Shown here: positions 1-12,643 of the stretch, piece by piece
Numbering within the stretch: the stretch's first letter is position 1
How the letters are laid out: every line of letters begins with the position of its first letter
Source: Corallium rubrum
Taxonomy: Eukaryota > Cnidaria > Anthozoa > Scleralcyonacea > Coralliidae
Length of the DNA stretch: 64,000 nt
Assembly (NCBI GenBank): GCA_964035015.1
Contig: OZ035999.1
Span: 3,795,627 to 3,859,626 of the forward strand
Direction of reading: 5' to 3'
Notes under the pieces: model-generated
Told to the model about the DNA's origin: nothing
What the model saw: the letters and a program-made list of their open reading frames with translations, nothing else
Databases searched by the model: none
Program-made: the position numbers and the translations under genes

Positions 1-429
1 TTCACGATTGTCGTTAATTCTAGGTCACTTCATAAAAATAGATTTATAATTCTGATTTTGACTTGTCTTATAAACAGAAATGGGGTTCACTTCCTAAACT
101 ATTTTCAAGTATTCCTATTTAAGAAAACGTGAAGGGAAAAAGTAACTGGCATTTTTCTGCCGGTAATTAATTTAAATTTAGACAAACAAAGGGCACTATT
201 GTCTCAACTCGCCCCCCATAATTGGCATAAAGTTAGCAAATTTACCTTCAGATGATCGTTTGATTTATGGCATTTGGCGAAGTTTACCGACAGAACTAAA
301 GTAAGAAAAGCAAAGAATAGAGTCATAACTTATCCTTCAACCAGAAATAACAACAAAAAATAATTCATTTTGGATATAAACAATAAATAAGAGAATAAAC
401 TTACTCGTGGTACCTGCTCCCTCCGTTGC
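1..429. other. AT-rich intergenic stretch
   Basis: No gene, RNA or repeat structure recognised. Confidence 0.5.
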
Positions 430-437
430 GCTCGACC

Positions 438-1427
438 CATAGAAATAATAGACCTAGAATGCGTGCTCTGTCACGTGACAGGGGTCCAAATTAAATTTTA
501 TTTTGCCCTTATAGATCCGCCATTTTGAATTTTGCTAAGGGGTGGGATATATATACAACAATGATCGTCTCTCAAAATAAAGAATTGGAGGACGTTTCAT
601 AGGGATAAATTGGATACATGCACGACAACAAATCAGCCACATACACATTAGCATAAAATAAAACAATTTTCAAGACACTTGTTTCATTAAACGTATAAAA
701 ACTGTAAGTTCAAAATTATATTTCGATCAATTCACCACAATTACAAAAAGCAATAAAAAGTGCTAAACTTGAAACTCAGAAATCGTCTGCATCAAAGCCC
801 GTTTAAAAGAAAAGAAAATAATCAAGTACGTAATGGAAACTAGGAGAAAATCTTTAAAAAAACACGGATTTAATATGTCAATATAAATAAATGGCGAAAA
901 GACTGATGTATAAAAAGTATGACAGGTGCATAAACATATTTTATATTTCAAAAATCACAAGCTAGAAATCCTTATTAGATTGGATAAAAAAGAAAAAACG
1001 CACTTACTGTCTCCTGGATTAATCCTCCACATTCAGTATAAATCACATACAGATTGGCAAGTGGGAATCATTCAAATATAATGTATTAAAAACAGTAAAA
1101 ACACTAAAACCATTCGTATTAAAAGGCCGCTATCGTCGCTGCATGTCTACATCCAGAGTTTAATGTTCGAAATGTTTTGGCGAAGGATATTGCACTTCAT
1201 CTTTATAAAATTCACCAATCCAGCAAGTTTTCCGGTACAAAAAACAAAGAAATTCAGTGCTAAAATACATCCATCAATCCACAACATCACCAACCGCAGC
1301 CGTGTTAAAAACTGTTAAAAAGTCCTGGGGCGAGTTCCTTTTGCCCTTATAAATCCGCCATTTTGTGGCGACAATTTTTTGACTGACGAGAGATAGGAGC
1401 ACGCATTCTAGGTATAATATTTCTATG
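438..1427. mobile_element. 990-bp TIR element, CATAG ends, 8-bp target duplication
   Basis: It is flanked by perfect GCTCGACC duplications (430-437 and 1428-1435). The ends read CATAGAAATA and its complement, with inverted repeats of about 32 bp ending GAATGCGTGCTC. A subterminal block TTTTGCCCTTATA.ATCCGCC occurs near both ends in the same orientation. No transposase coding is visible. CA..TG ends with 8-bp duplications fit P-type or hAT-type non-autonomous elements. Confidence 0.75.
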
Positions 1428-1556
1428 GCTCGACCACAATGGCTCTCGTACCCAGTCCTAGACGAGACTACGGACGGGATAAGCGGGACGGTTTTTGGCC
1501 GGCTCAGACGGGAATTGAAGGAATGGATTCAAAATGTCAATTTACATCGCAGATAT

Positions 1557-1687
1557 AGTATAGTATAGTACAGTACAGTACAGTACAGTACAGTACAGTA
1601 CAGTACAGTACAGTACAGTACAGTACAGTACAGTACAGTACAGTACAGTGCAGTGCAGTACAGTGCAGTGCAGTGCAGTGCAGTACA

Positions 1688-1748
<61 letters not shown>
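1557..1748. repeat. (CAGTA)n followed by (TA)n microsatellite
   Basis: About 130 bp of ACAGT/CAGTA units with CAGTG variants, then about 58 bp of TA. Confidence 0.97.
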
Positions 1749-1750
<2 letters not shown>

Positions 1751-1877
1751 CCTACCATGGCCACCTGCATGCGTGCCTGCATGCGTGGAAACATAGTTAA
1801 CCCTAGGCACGGTGGAGAGCTCACAGTCACACTGAGGTTTATATTCAGTTAATTATCACATTTAAAATGCCCATCTC

Positions 1878-1884
<7 letters not shown>

Positions 1885-1937
<53 letters not shown>
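1885..1937. repeat. (AT)n microsatellite
   Basis: Pure AT dinucleotides. Confidence 0.97.
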
Positions 1938-1941
<4 letters not shown>

Positions 1942-2333
1942 ATATATCGTTGGCACGTTCTGACAAGAATTGCTTAATATTATTATTATTACATAAAATT
2001 TCATCTCATTATAGTGTCTTCTTTTTTTTGCTGAAGTTGGTTTATATATAGCATGCAATTTAAAGCGGAAAATGACGTCAACCCAGGGACACGGCGCAAA
2101 GGTGTTACACAATGAATCAAGTGGGAAAGAACATGCATGAAGGGAGTTTTATAAGTGTTCCTCTACTAAAATCATGTTGTTGCAAAAAAAATCTGGCTTG
2201 GACTGGCCATTGTATGGGCAGCCATTGTTCTACAATATTCCGCCATTGTACTGTTCAACGGCATACTGGCACAATGCTGGAGTGCAATTAAACTCAGGCA
2301 GGATTTCTATATTTTCTACATTATACACTTAAT

Positions 2334-2470
2334 GTCTGCTCCCAAGGGCAACAGTTAGTTTTGTTTTCCCGAGAGTCTTGATATTTCCCGAGACGAAGTC
2401 AAGGGAAACATCGCCGAGACTCGAGGGAAAACAAAACTAACTGTTTCCCGAGGGAGCAGATATTAAGTGT
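2334..2470. mobile_element. Short hairpin element
   Basis: Arms ACACTTAATGTCTGCTCCC and AACAGTTAGTTTTGTTTTCCC pair with the downstream complements around a CGAGACGAAGTC loop region. It looks like a small foldback MITE. Confidence 0.75.
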
Positions 2471-3579
2471 TTTGTTATATAGCTTGGGTTTCGCTGAATA
2501 ATTTCGACGTTTATCAAGGGAAAGTTCACAAAAGACAAACGCTAAGACTTACCAAAACATTTCGCCTGCCGTAATTTCACTTCAACGAAACAAATATGAG
2601 TCTCAGAACACTGAAAGAACAGTAATACATTTCTTCAGTTAATCTTCACACATGCTTTGAAGACCTATAAATATTCTTTTTTTCTTACCAAACAAGCTTT
2701 TGTTTATAGGATGCCGTGAAGAATTCAAAGTTCTAGCGGGCAACAATTGAAAACTTATTGACCGAGCAGGCAATAGTTCCCAGTTGTTGCCCGCTCGGTA
2801 GACATTGAAATTTAGCTAAGGTCATGTGACCACAAACCAACAATGACAGTAACAAATAGTTTTCATGGCAGTCATGAAATGATCCATGTCAATGACAAAT
2901 TTAGTTTCAGGCTAATGTTAGTACAAAAACGATCTACTGTATAAGCCGTGTATAATGTGACTTTTGCAGCACTAGGAATCTGGAATCCAAAATTTAAGAA
3001 ACACAGATGATGAATTAGAAAGAACCTACTCACTAATACTAGTGTCAGAATGCAAAACGCCATTTCTCAAGTTTTACGGGGGGGCCTTGGCCTTCACTTG
3101 TCGTGCTTGATCTAGCCTGCAAAGCCGGCGCACGGGGGGGGGGGCAAAAGATGTGAGAGTTCTTGATCTGTCTAGATAGAAGTTGAATGTCAAGTTGTTC
3201 AAGACATATACACTTTACTATCAAGCTCTCTTGTCGCAAAATGTACGAATCTTTGCGCGTGCGACTGCGGTTCATGTGGCTTAATCGTGAATCAATTCAC
3301 CTGTCAGACTATTTATCCTTCGAAATTTAATAATTCATCCAGCATTACCGACAACCGAAAATAAGTGCCATAATTAATAATGCTGAAACTGAACTGCGAT
3401 CGACACTGTAAACCAGTATTATCAAAGCTATGTATAGGTCAATGCACAAGTAGGAAATGAAGCTATATACTAATCAATAGATCTCCCCCACGTGCGTGTC
3501 TGATTGGTGCATCACGCCGACTTTGAAAATTAAAATTAGGACGCATTTTCGCCAGCAAAAATCAATTCAAGCTGCGTGA
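2471..3579. other. Intergenic, nothing recognised
   Basis: AT-rich with a GGGG run near 3135. No gene or clear repeat. Confidence 0.45.
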
Positions 3580-4035
3580 TATGTTGGATAAAAGTGACGA
3601 ATCATTATTTGGCGTCGGTGAAAGACCACTTACAACCTCGCCCTGTTAAATAAACAAACAAACAAACAAACAAACAGGCAATATTTACGTACATGCGTGA
3701 ATAGATGTACCAAATCAATGAATAAGTGATTAGATTGTATGAAACTATTCTCTTATATCTGCAAAAGAACAGGGATAGTAATAATAACAACGAAATAGTT
3801 GTCAGATGAATGATAAACACTAAGTAATGATTCGCGTAGGATTAGACATAGGATTAGGTTGAGGACTAAAGACACCCGAAAGTTGAGCCTGTTGAGGGGC
3901 CCCGCCGAAAATTTATTATGATGAAAAATACTATACTTTGTTACATATATATTCCGTCTATCACAAGTAATATTGAGCTATATAACATTATAAAAAATTG
4001 CATTTTTTCGCAACTGGTCCCAGTTTGGCCTTATA

Positions 4036-4074
<39 letters not shown>

Positions 4075-4222
4075 AAAGCTTCTAGGACAGCGTCGGCCAC
4101 GGTTGAAATCCAAATATTACTAGGGTTAAGTCACGTTGGCCTGAAAAACAGAGAAAAATCTTCTCGACGTTTCGAGCGAAGGCCCTTCGTCAGGAGAAAT
4201 TAGTAGTATCGACTAATTTCGA

Positions 4223-4298
<76 letters not shown>

Positions 4299-4787
4299 TC
4301 GAAATTTTCCTTCACCCAAATTACCTAGACTATATATATTCCGTCAACTGGTATACTTGCATGGGTATACGCATTTAACACGCCGTCTAATTAGCGAGAC
4401 GTATATTTATAAACTGAGAAACTGACCAACAAGTGACTTGCTTTGTGCATTCTATAATCTATAAGTATTCACGGATGAGATTGTTTAACATTGACCAGTG
4501 TACCTATCCTGCATAGCTATTTATACATATCTATATGCGAATCATACTACGCGAATCATTACTTAGTGTTTATTATTCATCTGACAACTATTTCGTTGTT
4601 ATTATTACTATCCCTGTTCTTTTGCAGATATAAGAGAATAGTTTCATACAATCTAATCACTTATTCATTGATGTGGTACATCTATTCACGCATGTACGTA
4701 AATATTGCCTGTTTGTTTGTTTATTTAACAGGGCGAGGTTGTAAATGGTCTTTCACCGCCGCCAAGTAATGATTCGTCACTTTTATC

Positions 4788-4796
<9 letters not shown>
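3580..4796. mobile_element. Inverted repeat with 250-bp arms around a ribozyme-like core
   Basis: Arms 3580-3839 and 4547-4796 are nearly identical in opposite orientation and differ mainly in an (AAAC)n run. The spacer holds (TA)n runs (4038-4070, 4223-4300) and a hammerhead-like sequence at 4163-4198. The arrangement resembles inverted copies of a Penelope-like or retrozyme-type repeat. Confidence 0.7.
4160..4200 (-). ncRNA. Hammerhead ribozyme-like motif (best copy)
   Basis: Minus strand: core CTGACGA (4193-4187; the variable core position 7 is C), stem II GGC/GCU after a G-C closing pair, then GAAAC and GTC. Helix I UUUCUC pairs with GAGAAG downstream of GTC. Helix III is just ACGU, self-complementary, so activity would need a dimer, as described for minimal hammerheads in Penelope-like elements. 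No cleavage is demonstrated. Confidence 0.6.
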
Positions 4797-5028
<232 letters not shown>

Positions 5029-5029
5029 C

Positions 5030-6700
5030 AAATAAGGTCTAAGACCAAAGTATGTATAACGGCTAGGCGTTTACTTTGGTTACGTATGTAGGACCAACCA
5101 TAAATTAACTGAGATCGGATGTGTATTTTATTTGGATGCTGTTTGAGGATTAGGGAATGTTTTATGTGCGTCAAAAGATAATTAGCCTGAGTCACATCAC
5201 CCCACAAGTTATTTTGTAGTTTTCTTTTTCCGGCAGTCGGCCAATTTGCCATCAGATTCATCAATTCATACGTATATGAATATCCTTTAGAGAATGCAAA
5301 TACCATTTTTAGCGCCGACATTTTTTTGGAAATTCGAAACATGTGCATGTAAGAAAGAACTCGATCGTCTTCTTTCTTGTGGTAATCGTATATTCATTGT
5401 CTGACTTAGTAGATAGTATCTACAGATTTATAAGATTGTGCATCTTCTGTTCACCATATGAGAATTTGCATATACACGAATATATACGCCTTTACCGATA
5501 AATGGGCAAGATATGGTGTTTTAGAGCATGTTATATGTGACCATGCTTTCTATGATAATCTGTTAACTTGTCTAGTATATTAGCTTACGGAGTGTTAAAG
5601 CGAACAAGAGTATTAAACTGACAAAATTAATGCCTACAAGTTATTATCGCACATTCTCGAGTCTTGTGTTAATTAAACTGCCAATAGACGATAACCTTTG
5701 AAAAATAGAAAAAATGTTCTAGCTGAATGTTCTCATGTCAGTTGAGGTGTCGGTAAAGATTAAAGTTATATACGCACGCAAATTCCAATCACTCCGATTT
5801 TCAAAATGGCAAGCTCCTCAGCACGAGAACTGATTAGTACAAATATTCGCCCATTTTTTATCAAGCATTGTGTCGCTAAGCCGGATATTCAAACGCTGAC
5901 GTCAACTTCAAGGAGCTTAAGAAAACTAATATTTTAATCCCCGGCATTTCAAAGCTTTAACTTGCAGATAATATTAATTGGGGATACTTGGGCTCTTGGA
6001 AGATAAAAAAAATTCCCTATATTCTTGGAGAATACATGAGCGCTGTTTTTTATATTCAATGATTCATATGTATTTGTTCAGGAGTGTTTTGCCAACTCGT
6101 TTCTGCACCTTTTAACGTTTCTACGAAGCTAGACGGATAATAATAATTAATTGTTTCCGACGAGATATTTGCTGAATAACATACGAGTTGATTACAGAAC
6201 TTCCGACATGCAATTCCATCACTTCCTCTATTTTCTAACAATTAATATTCTTTAAATTCCAAGGCCGCGTTATCTAATTTCTATATCTAGTAATTATTAT
6301 TGCTCAACAACAGTCAAAACAACAAAAACATAAAGTTTTCGTGATATAAACAAAAGCATTGTATATTTACTAGAAGTAAATGATACAAACCACATGCATT
6401 CGGATCAACCAAGTAGCGTATCAATTCTCGTATGTCAGGTTCGCGGGTGGCATGTCAACAAAATGCCGCCAAAATTCCTGCATTTTCTCCTCTTGCCATA
6501 AATATACACAAAAAGCATTTTACAAAAGTGTCAATTTTGTATTGGTATTTGTAATTAGTGTTGGTATTAGTATATTGCATATACAGAGACGCAAACTTGT
6601 TGAAAAAGGTGGGGAGCATCGGTGATTCATTTTCACCCATCTCTTTCAACAAATTTCAGAAATGATCCCGTAAAATTAAGTAGGTTGGTCTGGTTACAAG
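5030..6700. other. Intergenic, nothing recognised
   Basis: No coding or structured element recognised on either strand. Confidence 0.4.
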
Positions 6701-6721
6701 TACAGTGAATATGCCAGTGGT

Positions 6722-7225
6722 AGGGTGACCCTTCTAGAAGGGTTACCCTTTGAAGCGAGTCAAAAGATAGCCCTTGTTTACATGGAGTAGGGTGACCCTT
6801 GTAGCAGGGCTAACACTTCTAGTAGGGTCATATTACTTCTGCGTGACCATTTTACTATATTTTCAGTTTACATGTTATTGTTGGCGTCATTTGCTTGATA
6901 TCTTCGATAGACTTCACAAGGTGTACAAGAACAGGAAGGGCAGCCACAAAATCGTTAAGACATTTTCTCCGGTACGCTTTTTTTTCTCATTGAAGCATAA
7001 CGCGGCTGCCAGGGTCACCCTAGCAAACGCGTTTGCATGGCTTATGTAAACAAAAAGATAGCCGTGCTACCAAGGGTTACCCTAGCAAGCTGATAGGGTA
7101 ACCCTCCCCCCAGGGTCACCCTAACACTCATGTAAACGAAACACGGAAAGACAATGAACTAGGGTAACCTTTTTACTAGGGTAATCCTTCTCCCTGGGTC
7201 ACCCTGCCTCCATGTAAACTGGGCC
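6722..7225. mobile_element. AGGGTGACCC-rich element, copy A
   Basis: It is filled with AGGGTGACCCT / AGGGTTACCC blocks in both orientations and GTTTACATG near the ends. A shared interior (CGTCATTTGCTTGATATCTT) recurs in opposite orientation at 42.9-43.1 kb. Confidence 0.7.
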
Positions 7226-8836
7226 TAAACGAGGCGGTGTGTTGATTGAATTGCATATTGTCGTGGCAACAGAAGAGTTCCTAAAATATTGTTGCAATTG
7301 AGTTTTCTTTCTCCTCCGTGCAGAGGCCATGCATAAGGCGCGCGCAGAAAAGTTCCTCAGTTTGGCCAATTCATTTGGCAAAATTTGCTGGAAACTCGCT
7401 ATTTTGAATTTGACTGGTTTGCAAAGGCAGCATTTCACTTCTGATAAGAACTCCTAGTTAAAAATAATCATTGGTTAGAATCAGTTACCCCAGGGTATGA
7501 CGTAGCGAGAGAGAGGGAAGAAATTGAAAGACCGTGGCTTCAGTCGACTCGAGAATGGTATTTTTGCCAAAATAATGCAGAACATATCTCTAGTACATGG
7601 AACACCCGTTATAAAGCTCCAGTCGGCACGTTGTAAGTAGTTATACCAGCCCGGGAGACAGCTGGAAATCAAGTGTAACGTTGTGAGTGACTTCTCTGAA
7701 TGCTTATTGGTATTGTGAGCTTCACTTCTAAGTCTATGATTTGGTTTTATCGGATTTAGGATTAAGATTTAAGTTTATAACGTCGTAGGAAGTATATACT
7801 GTATTATAATAATGTTATTACTTATGTTGCAAGCAATAGCATTATTACTTACAACAACGTATAATAGATTGGTTATCTATTCTATAGCCGGTGATCTATA
7901 TGCTTGCGAACCAGCTCATTGAGATACATTGGGTCCAAGTGGGGGGAGGGGGACAGGAAGGGGGCGCGTGTCTCGGTGTCTGATCAAGAATATTCAAAAA
8001 GATTCTGACCTTGACATGGAGAGATATATCACTTGTTTACTCAGTATACTAAAAGTTTGATTAAGTTTTCATGCAGGATGCAGTTGTGTGATATACTTCA
8101 AATTCCTTCAATTCATTGCACAATGCTGATTGAATAATAGATCAATGAAGATATGTTGTTAGTTTTTATAAAGAAAAAAGACGTCCTGCCTGTGTATTGT
8201 CGGTGCCGGAAATTACAAATGTCCATGGATTTCAACATATTCACTATTAAAAAATTAAACGGCTAGGCTGAATGCTAGCTACTTTCAAACTGAATATAAC
8301 CGTTCACCAAAATACATATCAAGATATTAAAATACATATCATCGAGATAAATTCGTGACATTGTACCAACAGAGCCAGGGCGGTGCCTATTGCTACGCCC
8401 CAATCAATTCAAGGATATTATTGGCCAAAATTATAATTTTAAACTAATTTTCTTCTGTACGTGATGGTACATATCTTTGACACTTGATATACCAAATGCT
8501 ATCTAGTCATTCGGCGTGGAAAGCTAACGAGAACATTCGTTCTAGTGACACCTCGGAGCCAGGACGTCAGTGACAGATTTAATTTGCTTTATTTAGTTCA
8601 AGGCCACCGAGATCGAGAACTTTCGGGATCTCAGTAAAAAATGATTTTGTATATTAATATTAAAAGTACACTGATTTAAAAAAAAGACAGAGCTTTAAAA
8701 AATACATCTTTACGATGTTTGTACATAGTTGTGAAAGTTGTTCGTCTAGGTTAGTGTAGCCTAGCTTACTAGAAAGACTGTTGGTAGTTCACTATACCAC
8801 CACGTGACCACCGCGCAGTTATAACTACCACAGTCA
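7226..8836. other. Intergenic, nothing recognised
   Basis: No gene recognised; AT-rich. Confidence 0.4.
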
Positions 8837-9112
8837 AAGTCACTACCACTACCACTACCACTATAGCTACTACTACTACCACTACCACTACCACTACCAC
8901 TACCACTACCACTACCACTACCACTACCACTACCACTACCACTACCACTACCACTACCACTACCACTACCACTACCACTACCACTACCACTACCACTACC
9001 ACTACCACTACCACTACCACTACCACTACCACTACCACTACCATTACCACTACCATTACCATTACCATTACCATTACCATTACCATTACCACCACCACCA
9101 CCACCACCACCA
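8837..9112. repeat. (ACCACT)n microsatellite grading into (ACCATT)n and (ACC)n
   Basis: About 275 bp of hexamer and trinucleotide units, with looser ACC/ACT blocks to about 9370. Long apparent ORFs (GSGSGS, VVVV) are artefacts of it. Confidence 0.97.
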
Positions 9113-9379
9113 CAGTTACTACTACCACAAACAGTCACCACCATGCACCACAGTTACTCTACCACCACAGTTACTACGACCACCAGTTACCAGTATTCCA
9201 TCAACACAGGTCACTACCACCACCACATTTACTACTACTACCACCAACAGTCACTACAACCACCGAAGTAACTACCACCACCACAGTTTCTACTACCACC
9301 AACAGTCACAACGATGTATCACCGACTAGTAACTACTACCACCGCATTACCACCGACACCACTCATTATTTATATAATT

Positions 9380-12200
9380 TCAACCATTTACCTTTTTGCA
9401 TAATTCATAAGTAAACTCACAGATCCACAAATATATTCTTTAACAACGTCTATTCGAAAAAAAAGAGAAAGTAAACCATGTGTTTAATTGGGGTTTTCAG
9501 TATCTATTATTTATGATTATCAAAATAAAATGTACATTCCCACAACGTGAAGGTGGACTATGCATGCCCCCCCCCCCCCCTACCCCTCCTGGCAACGATG
9601 CCCTTGGCTACAACTATACAACTGTCGATCAACATATACCATACCCATCTGCAAACTCCCCTGATCCGATCTGTAGAGTTATCATGTACGCCAAGTTTAT
9701 AAACTCAGTTGGCTGTTCTTGATTAGGAAGTTTATTTTGGTTCTGGGATACGAATTTTAATTATAAACTGGTTCAGAGTTCCAGTTCGCACGTATCAGTG
9801 AATTAATGATATTGAAGGCTCCAGCATGGCAATAAGTGATAAAAGGACCCCCATGATAACGATGAAATCTCCCCGATTAGCAAGGTATTTGTTCCGAACT
9901 CATAAAGACTGACTGCCATAAGCGCACCGAAGTAATTCATTAATTTGGGTGCGGTCCTTGTACCCGATTTTAAACGAACCAAATCAGTTATTATAAGATT
10001 ATTATAGTCGTTGATAATAGATTATATTTAATTATCGCTTAATTTAGGTAAGGTATATATTGGTTGCATGGGTTGTATTGAATCACAGCGTCGTGCTAAG
10101 AGTGTTTCGCACGTACGTCTTCGATAGACAATCGACTCCGTGGGTTATTCCTCCGCCCCCCGCCCACCCCCCGCGAGATATTGGGTTGTAAGAGTGAACT
10201 TCACTTCAAAGAGCAAACCAAAATGCATTATTGCAGTCACACTTTATATAAAACCCAATCAGTGCGCTAACGCATCGTTTCGTTATTTTTAAGTAAACCG
10301 GTACTTACAGTTACATAGGCTGTATTTCGAGCACGTATTTCGAGCCTGCACAACGGTGTTTGGGTTTAGGGGGAGAGGAATAATGGGGAGCAGGTGGGAG
10401 AGGGGGAAAGGGAAGGGTGAGAAAGCTTTTCCCTCTCCCTTTCCTCTTTCTCCTCCACCTCTCCATTTCTTCGCATCCTCTCTCCATTATCCCACTTCCC
10501 TTCCTCCTATCCTCCCTCTCCCTCTCCCTGCCGCTACGCAGGCTTCATGGCACACTATTTTTAATAGCAATTCTGACGCAAACAAAATTGTCGTGAAGTC
10601 AATCACACAATAATAATTTTAAGCAATTTTAAGAGACATGAAAATACAAAAAAGGTACAACTACATATCCGCATCGAAGTACGTATAGAACGTCGAATGG
10701 TCGGAATTAAGCAAGATTGAAATGGATTGCAATTGGTTACAACCGCTCACTCTTCTAATTCTTCCACAGGCTACAAATGTTGACATCTTGCCGATTTCGG
10801 TTGACCTTGACATAAGTCAACTCAAGTCAGGTCAATTTATGAGGCCCTGTTAGGGTCATTTATATGGTTTTGAATATTCAAAAATTATGTACAATTCTTA
10901 CGTGATTAGTATACGTATTTTATAATTGAATCATTGCCGTAGAGCTTTAATTTTAATTTTAAAGTTTGCAGTTCAGAACTTATAAGGCAGTTTTGGCTAA
11001 AACGACTGACTGCCGTGACTGCATATATGGCACATTGTGCGCGTCATTCAAAGCTTTCCTCCCCTATATTTAGTTGTGGTATTTTTTTCATTTTATGTAA
11101 TTAAAGTTTTAAAGCTAAGCTTGCTCAACTAATTCACCCTGCCAAAAAAGTTTAGGTACTATAGATCTTCGGTATACTGATTTTTACTATCAAAGGTTTT
11201 TCTTGAAAAAAAATGAGATAGCAATCGATTGCATGAATGAAAAGCGCGCCTCTACGCCAGTTTTCTTTTAAGCTGGCTGTTGGTCGAATCCATTTTGTAT
11301 TGTCCAATCAGCTTTCACTTAGAATATATTTTTTTCAGTAATAATAACCGAAATCGTCTACTAATTTCTCGGTATAAAAAGCTATTAGTTGACTTTAAGT
11401 AAAATAATAATAATAATATAAAAATAAATTTCAGTTTCATTCAGAGATGACACAGTTATATTGCTTATACTAGTAAATATCCTCTTGATACGCGTGCAAT
11501 GCAGCGGTATATAAAAGCCGATCCTACAATTCACTCCAGCGACGAAAATCTAAATGAGTAAATAATACATATATGAAAAACAACATGTTAGTCTCATTAG
11601 TTTTTCCAACCGTAAATACCACTTTAATTTCTTTCATTAATTTTGTAATTTTATTGGACTAATTCGTAAAAGATGAAGTGGGAAATTGCTAGCCTCCTGC
11701 TAGCAACAAATGCTGTTAATTCGAGAGTTGAAAATCGCAAATCGAATGATTCGTCCAAACATGGTCTAAAATGCTTCCGGTTGTTGAGTGAGCACCGTTC
11801 AATTATCAATGGCGCACCATGTGGCCAGTAATAAAAAACACGTAGTTTAAAGGAAGACACATGGTAGAAAAACATACCACTATGAAAATAAGACGTTTTC
11901 TGATTATTTCTGTATATATTGACTACAGTTGGTCGATGTTAAACAACGAAAACCCACGCTGAAATTTACAAGACTTTTAATTATTCTAGAAAACAAAAAG
12001 AATTGCCTTTGATTCGGCCGATAAGAAGATCTGACCAATCAGGGCCCGCCCTGACCAGAAATAATTAGTCACGTGACACATGTGTCTTCCGCAATTTCCA
12101 ACCATGGCATCTATAACAACAAAGGCAAGTGAGCGTTTAGTATTGTGGAATCGGGGAACACGACGAGTGTACCTCATAGTTTCGATGGCGATCTTCTAGC
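9380..12200. other. Region upstream of the convertase
   Basis: No gene or defined repeat recognised apart from a C run near 9566 and a CT-rich patch at about 10430-10530. The convertase promoter presumably lies near 12 kb; no clear TATA box or initiator was assigned. Confidence 0.4.
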
Positions 12201-12328
12201 ATGACTTGGTCTTGGTCTCTGTGCCGCTATAGAAACCAACTTCGACGTTGTTCCTTCATGAATGATGTCACTTTTCAAGGCACTCGGCTTCATGCTAGCC
12301 ATCGTGTTTATATACTTCGTAACTGAGA
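12201..12328 (+). promoter_or_regulatory. Overlapping upstream ORF in convertase leader
   Basis: An ATG at 12201 opens a frame different from the convertase CDS and runs past its start codon to a stop near 12328. A second ATG at 12258 is in the same upstream frame. If the mRNA 5' end lies upstream of 12201, this overlapping uORF would be expected to lower initiation at 12262. The transcript start is unknown. Confidence 0.35.
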
Positions 12329-12643
12329 AAGGTGTCCACAGTGAGCCCCAACTCTTTACAAACACATGGGCTATTCGAACGGATAGTGAAGAGAGTGCCA
12401 AGCGGATTGCCAAGAGACATACTTTCATCTATAGGGGGAAGATCGGCGGCTTGGAAGGATATTATTCTCTCGAGCAAAAATCCGTCCCAAAAAGGCGACG
12501 TCGCAGCACCGATCGTCACACGTTAAGTCTTTCTTTAGACCCAGCTATCTATTGGAGTCAACAACAACGGGTTTTAAAAAGGACGAAACGAGGCTTTATA
12601 AAAGATCCGTATTTCAAGGAGCAATGGTATTTGGAAAATACTG
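12262..12643 (+). CDS. Convertase exon 1: signal peptide and prodomain
   Basis: Codes residues 1-127 plus one base; the donor is CTG/GTAAGC. It holds the signal peptide, the inhibitory prodomain, the secondary processing site KRRRR, the primary autocleavage site KRTKR/GF, and the start of the catalytic domain up to the conserved QWYLENT. The first intron follows directly, phase 1. Confidence 0.93.

Noticed and set aside
3605..4769. Two matching hydrophobic ORFs (FIIHLTTISLLLLLSLFF)
   Set aside because: They are the two arms of a DNA inverted repeat; codon use and the (AAAC)n run do not suggest a membrane protein.
8761..9144. Long GSGSGS and poly-Val ORFs on the minus strand
   Set aside because: They are translations of the (ACCACT)n microsatellite in different frames, with no splice or codon evidence.
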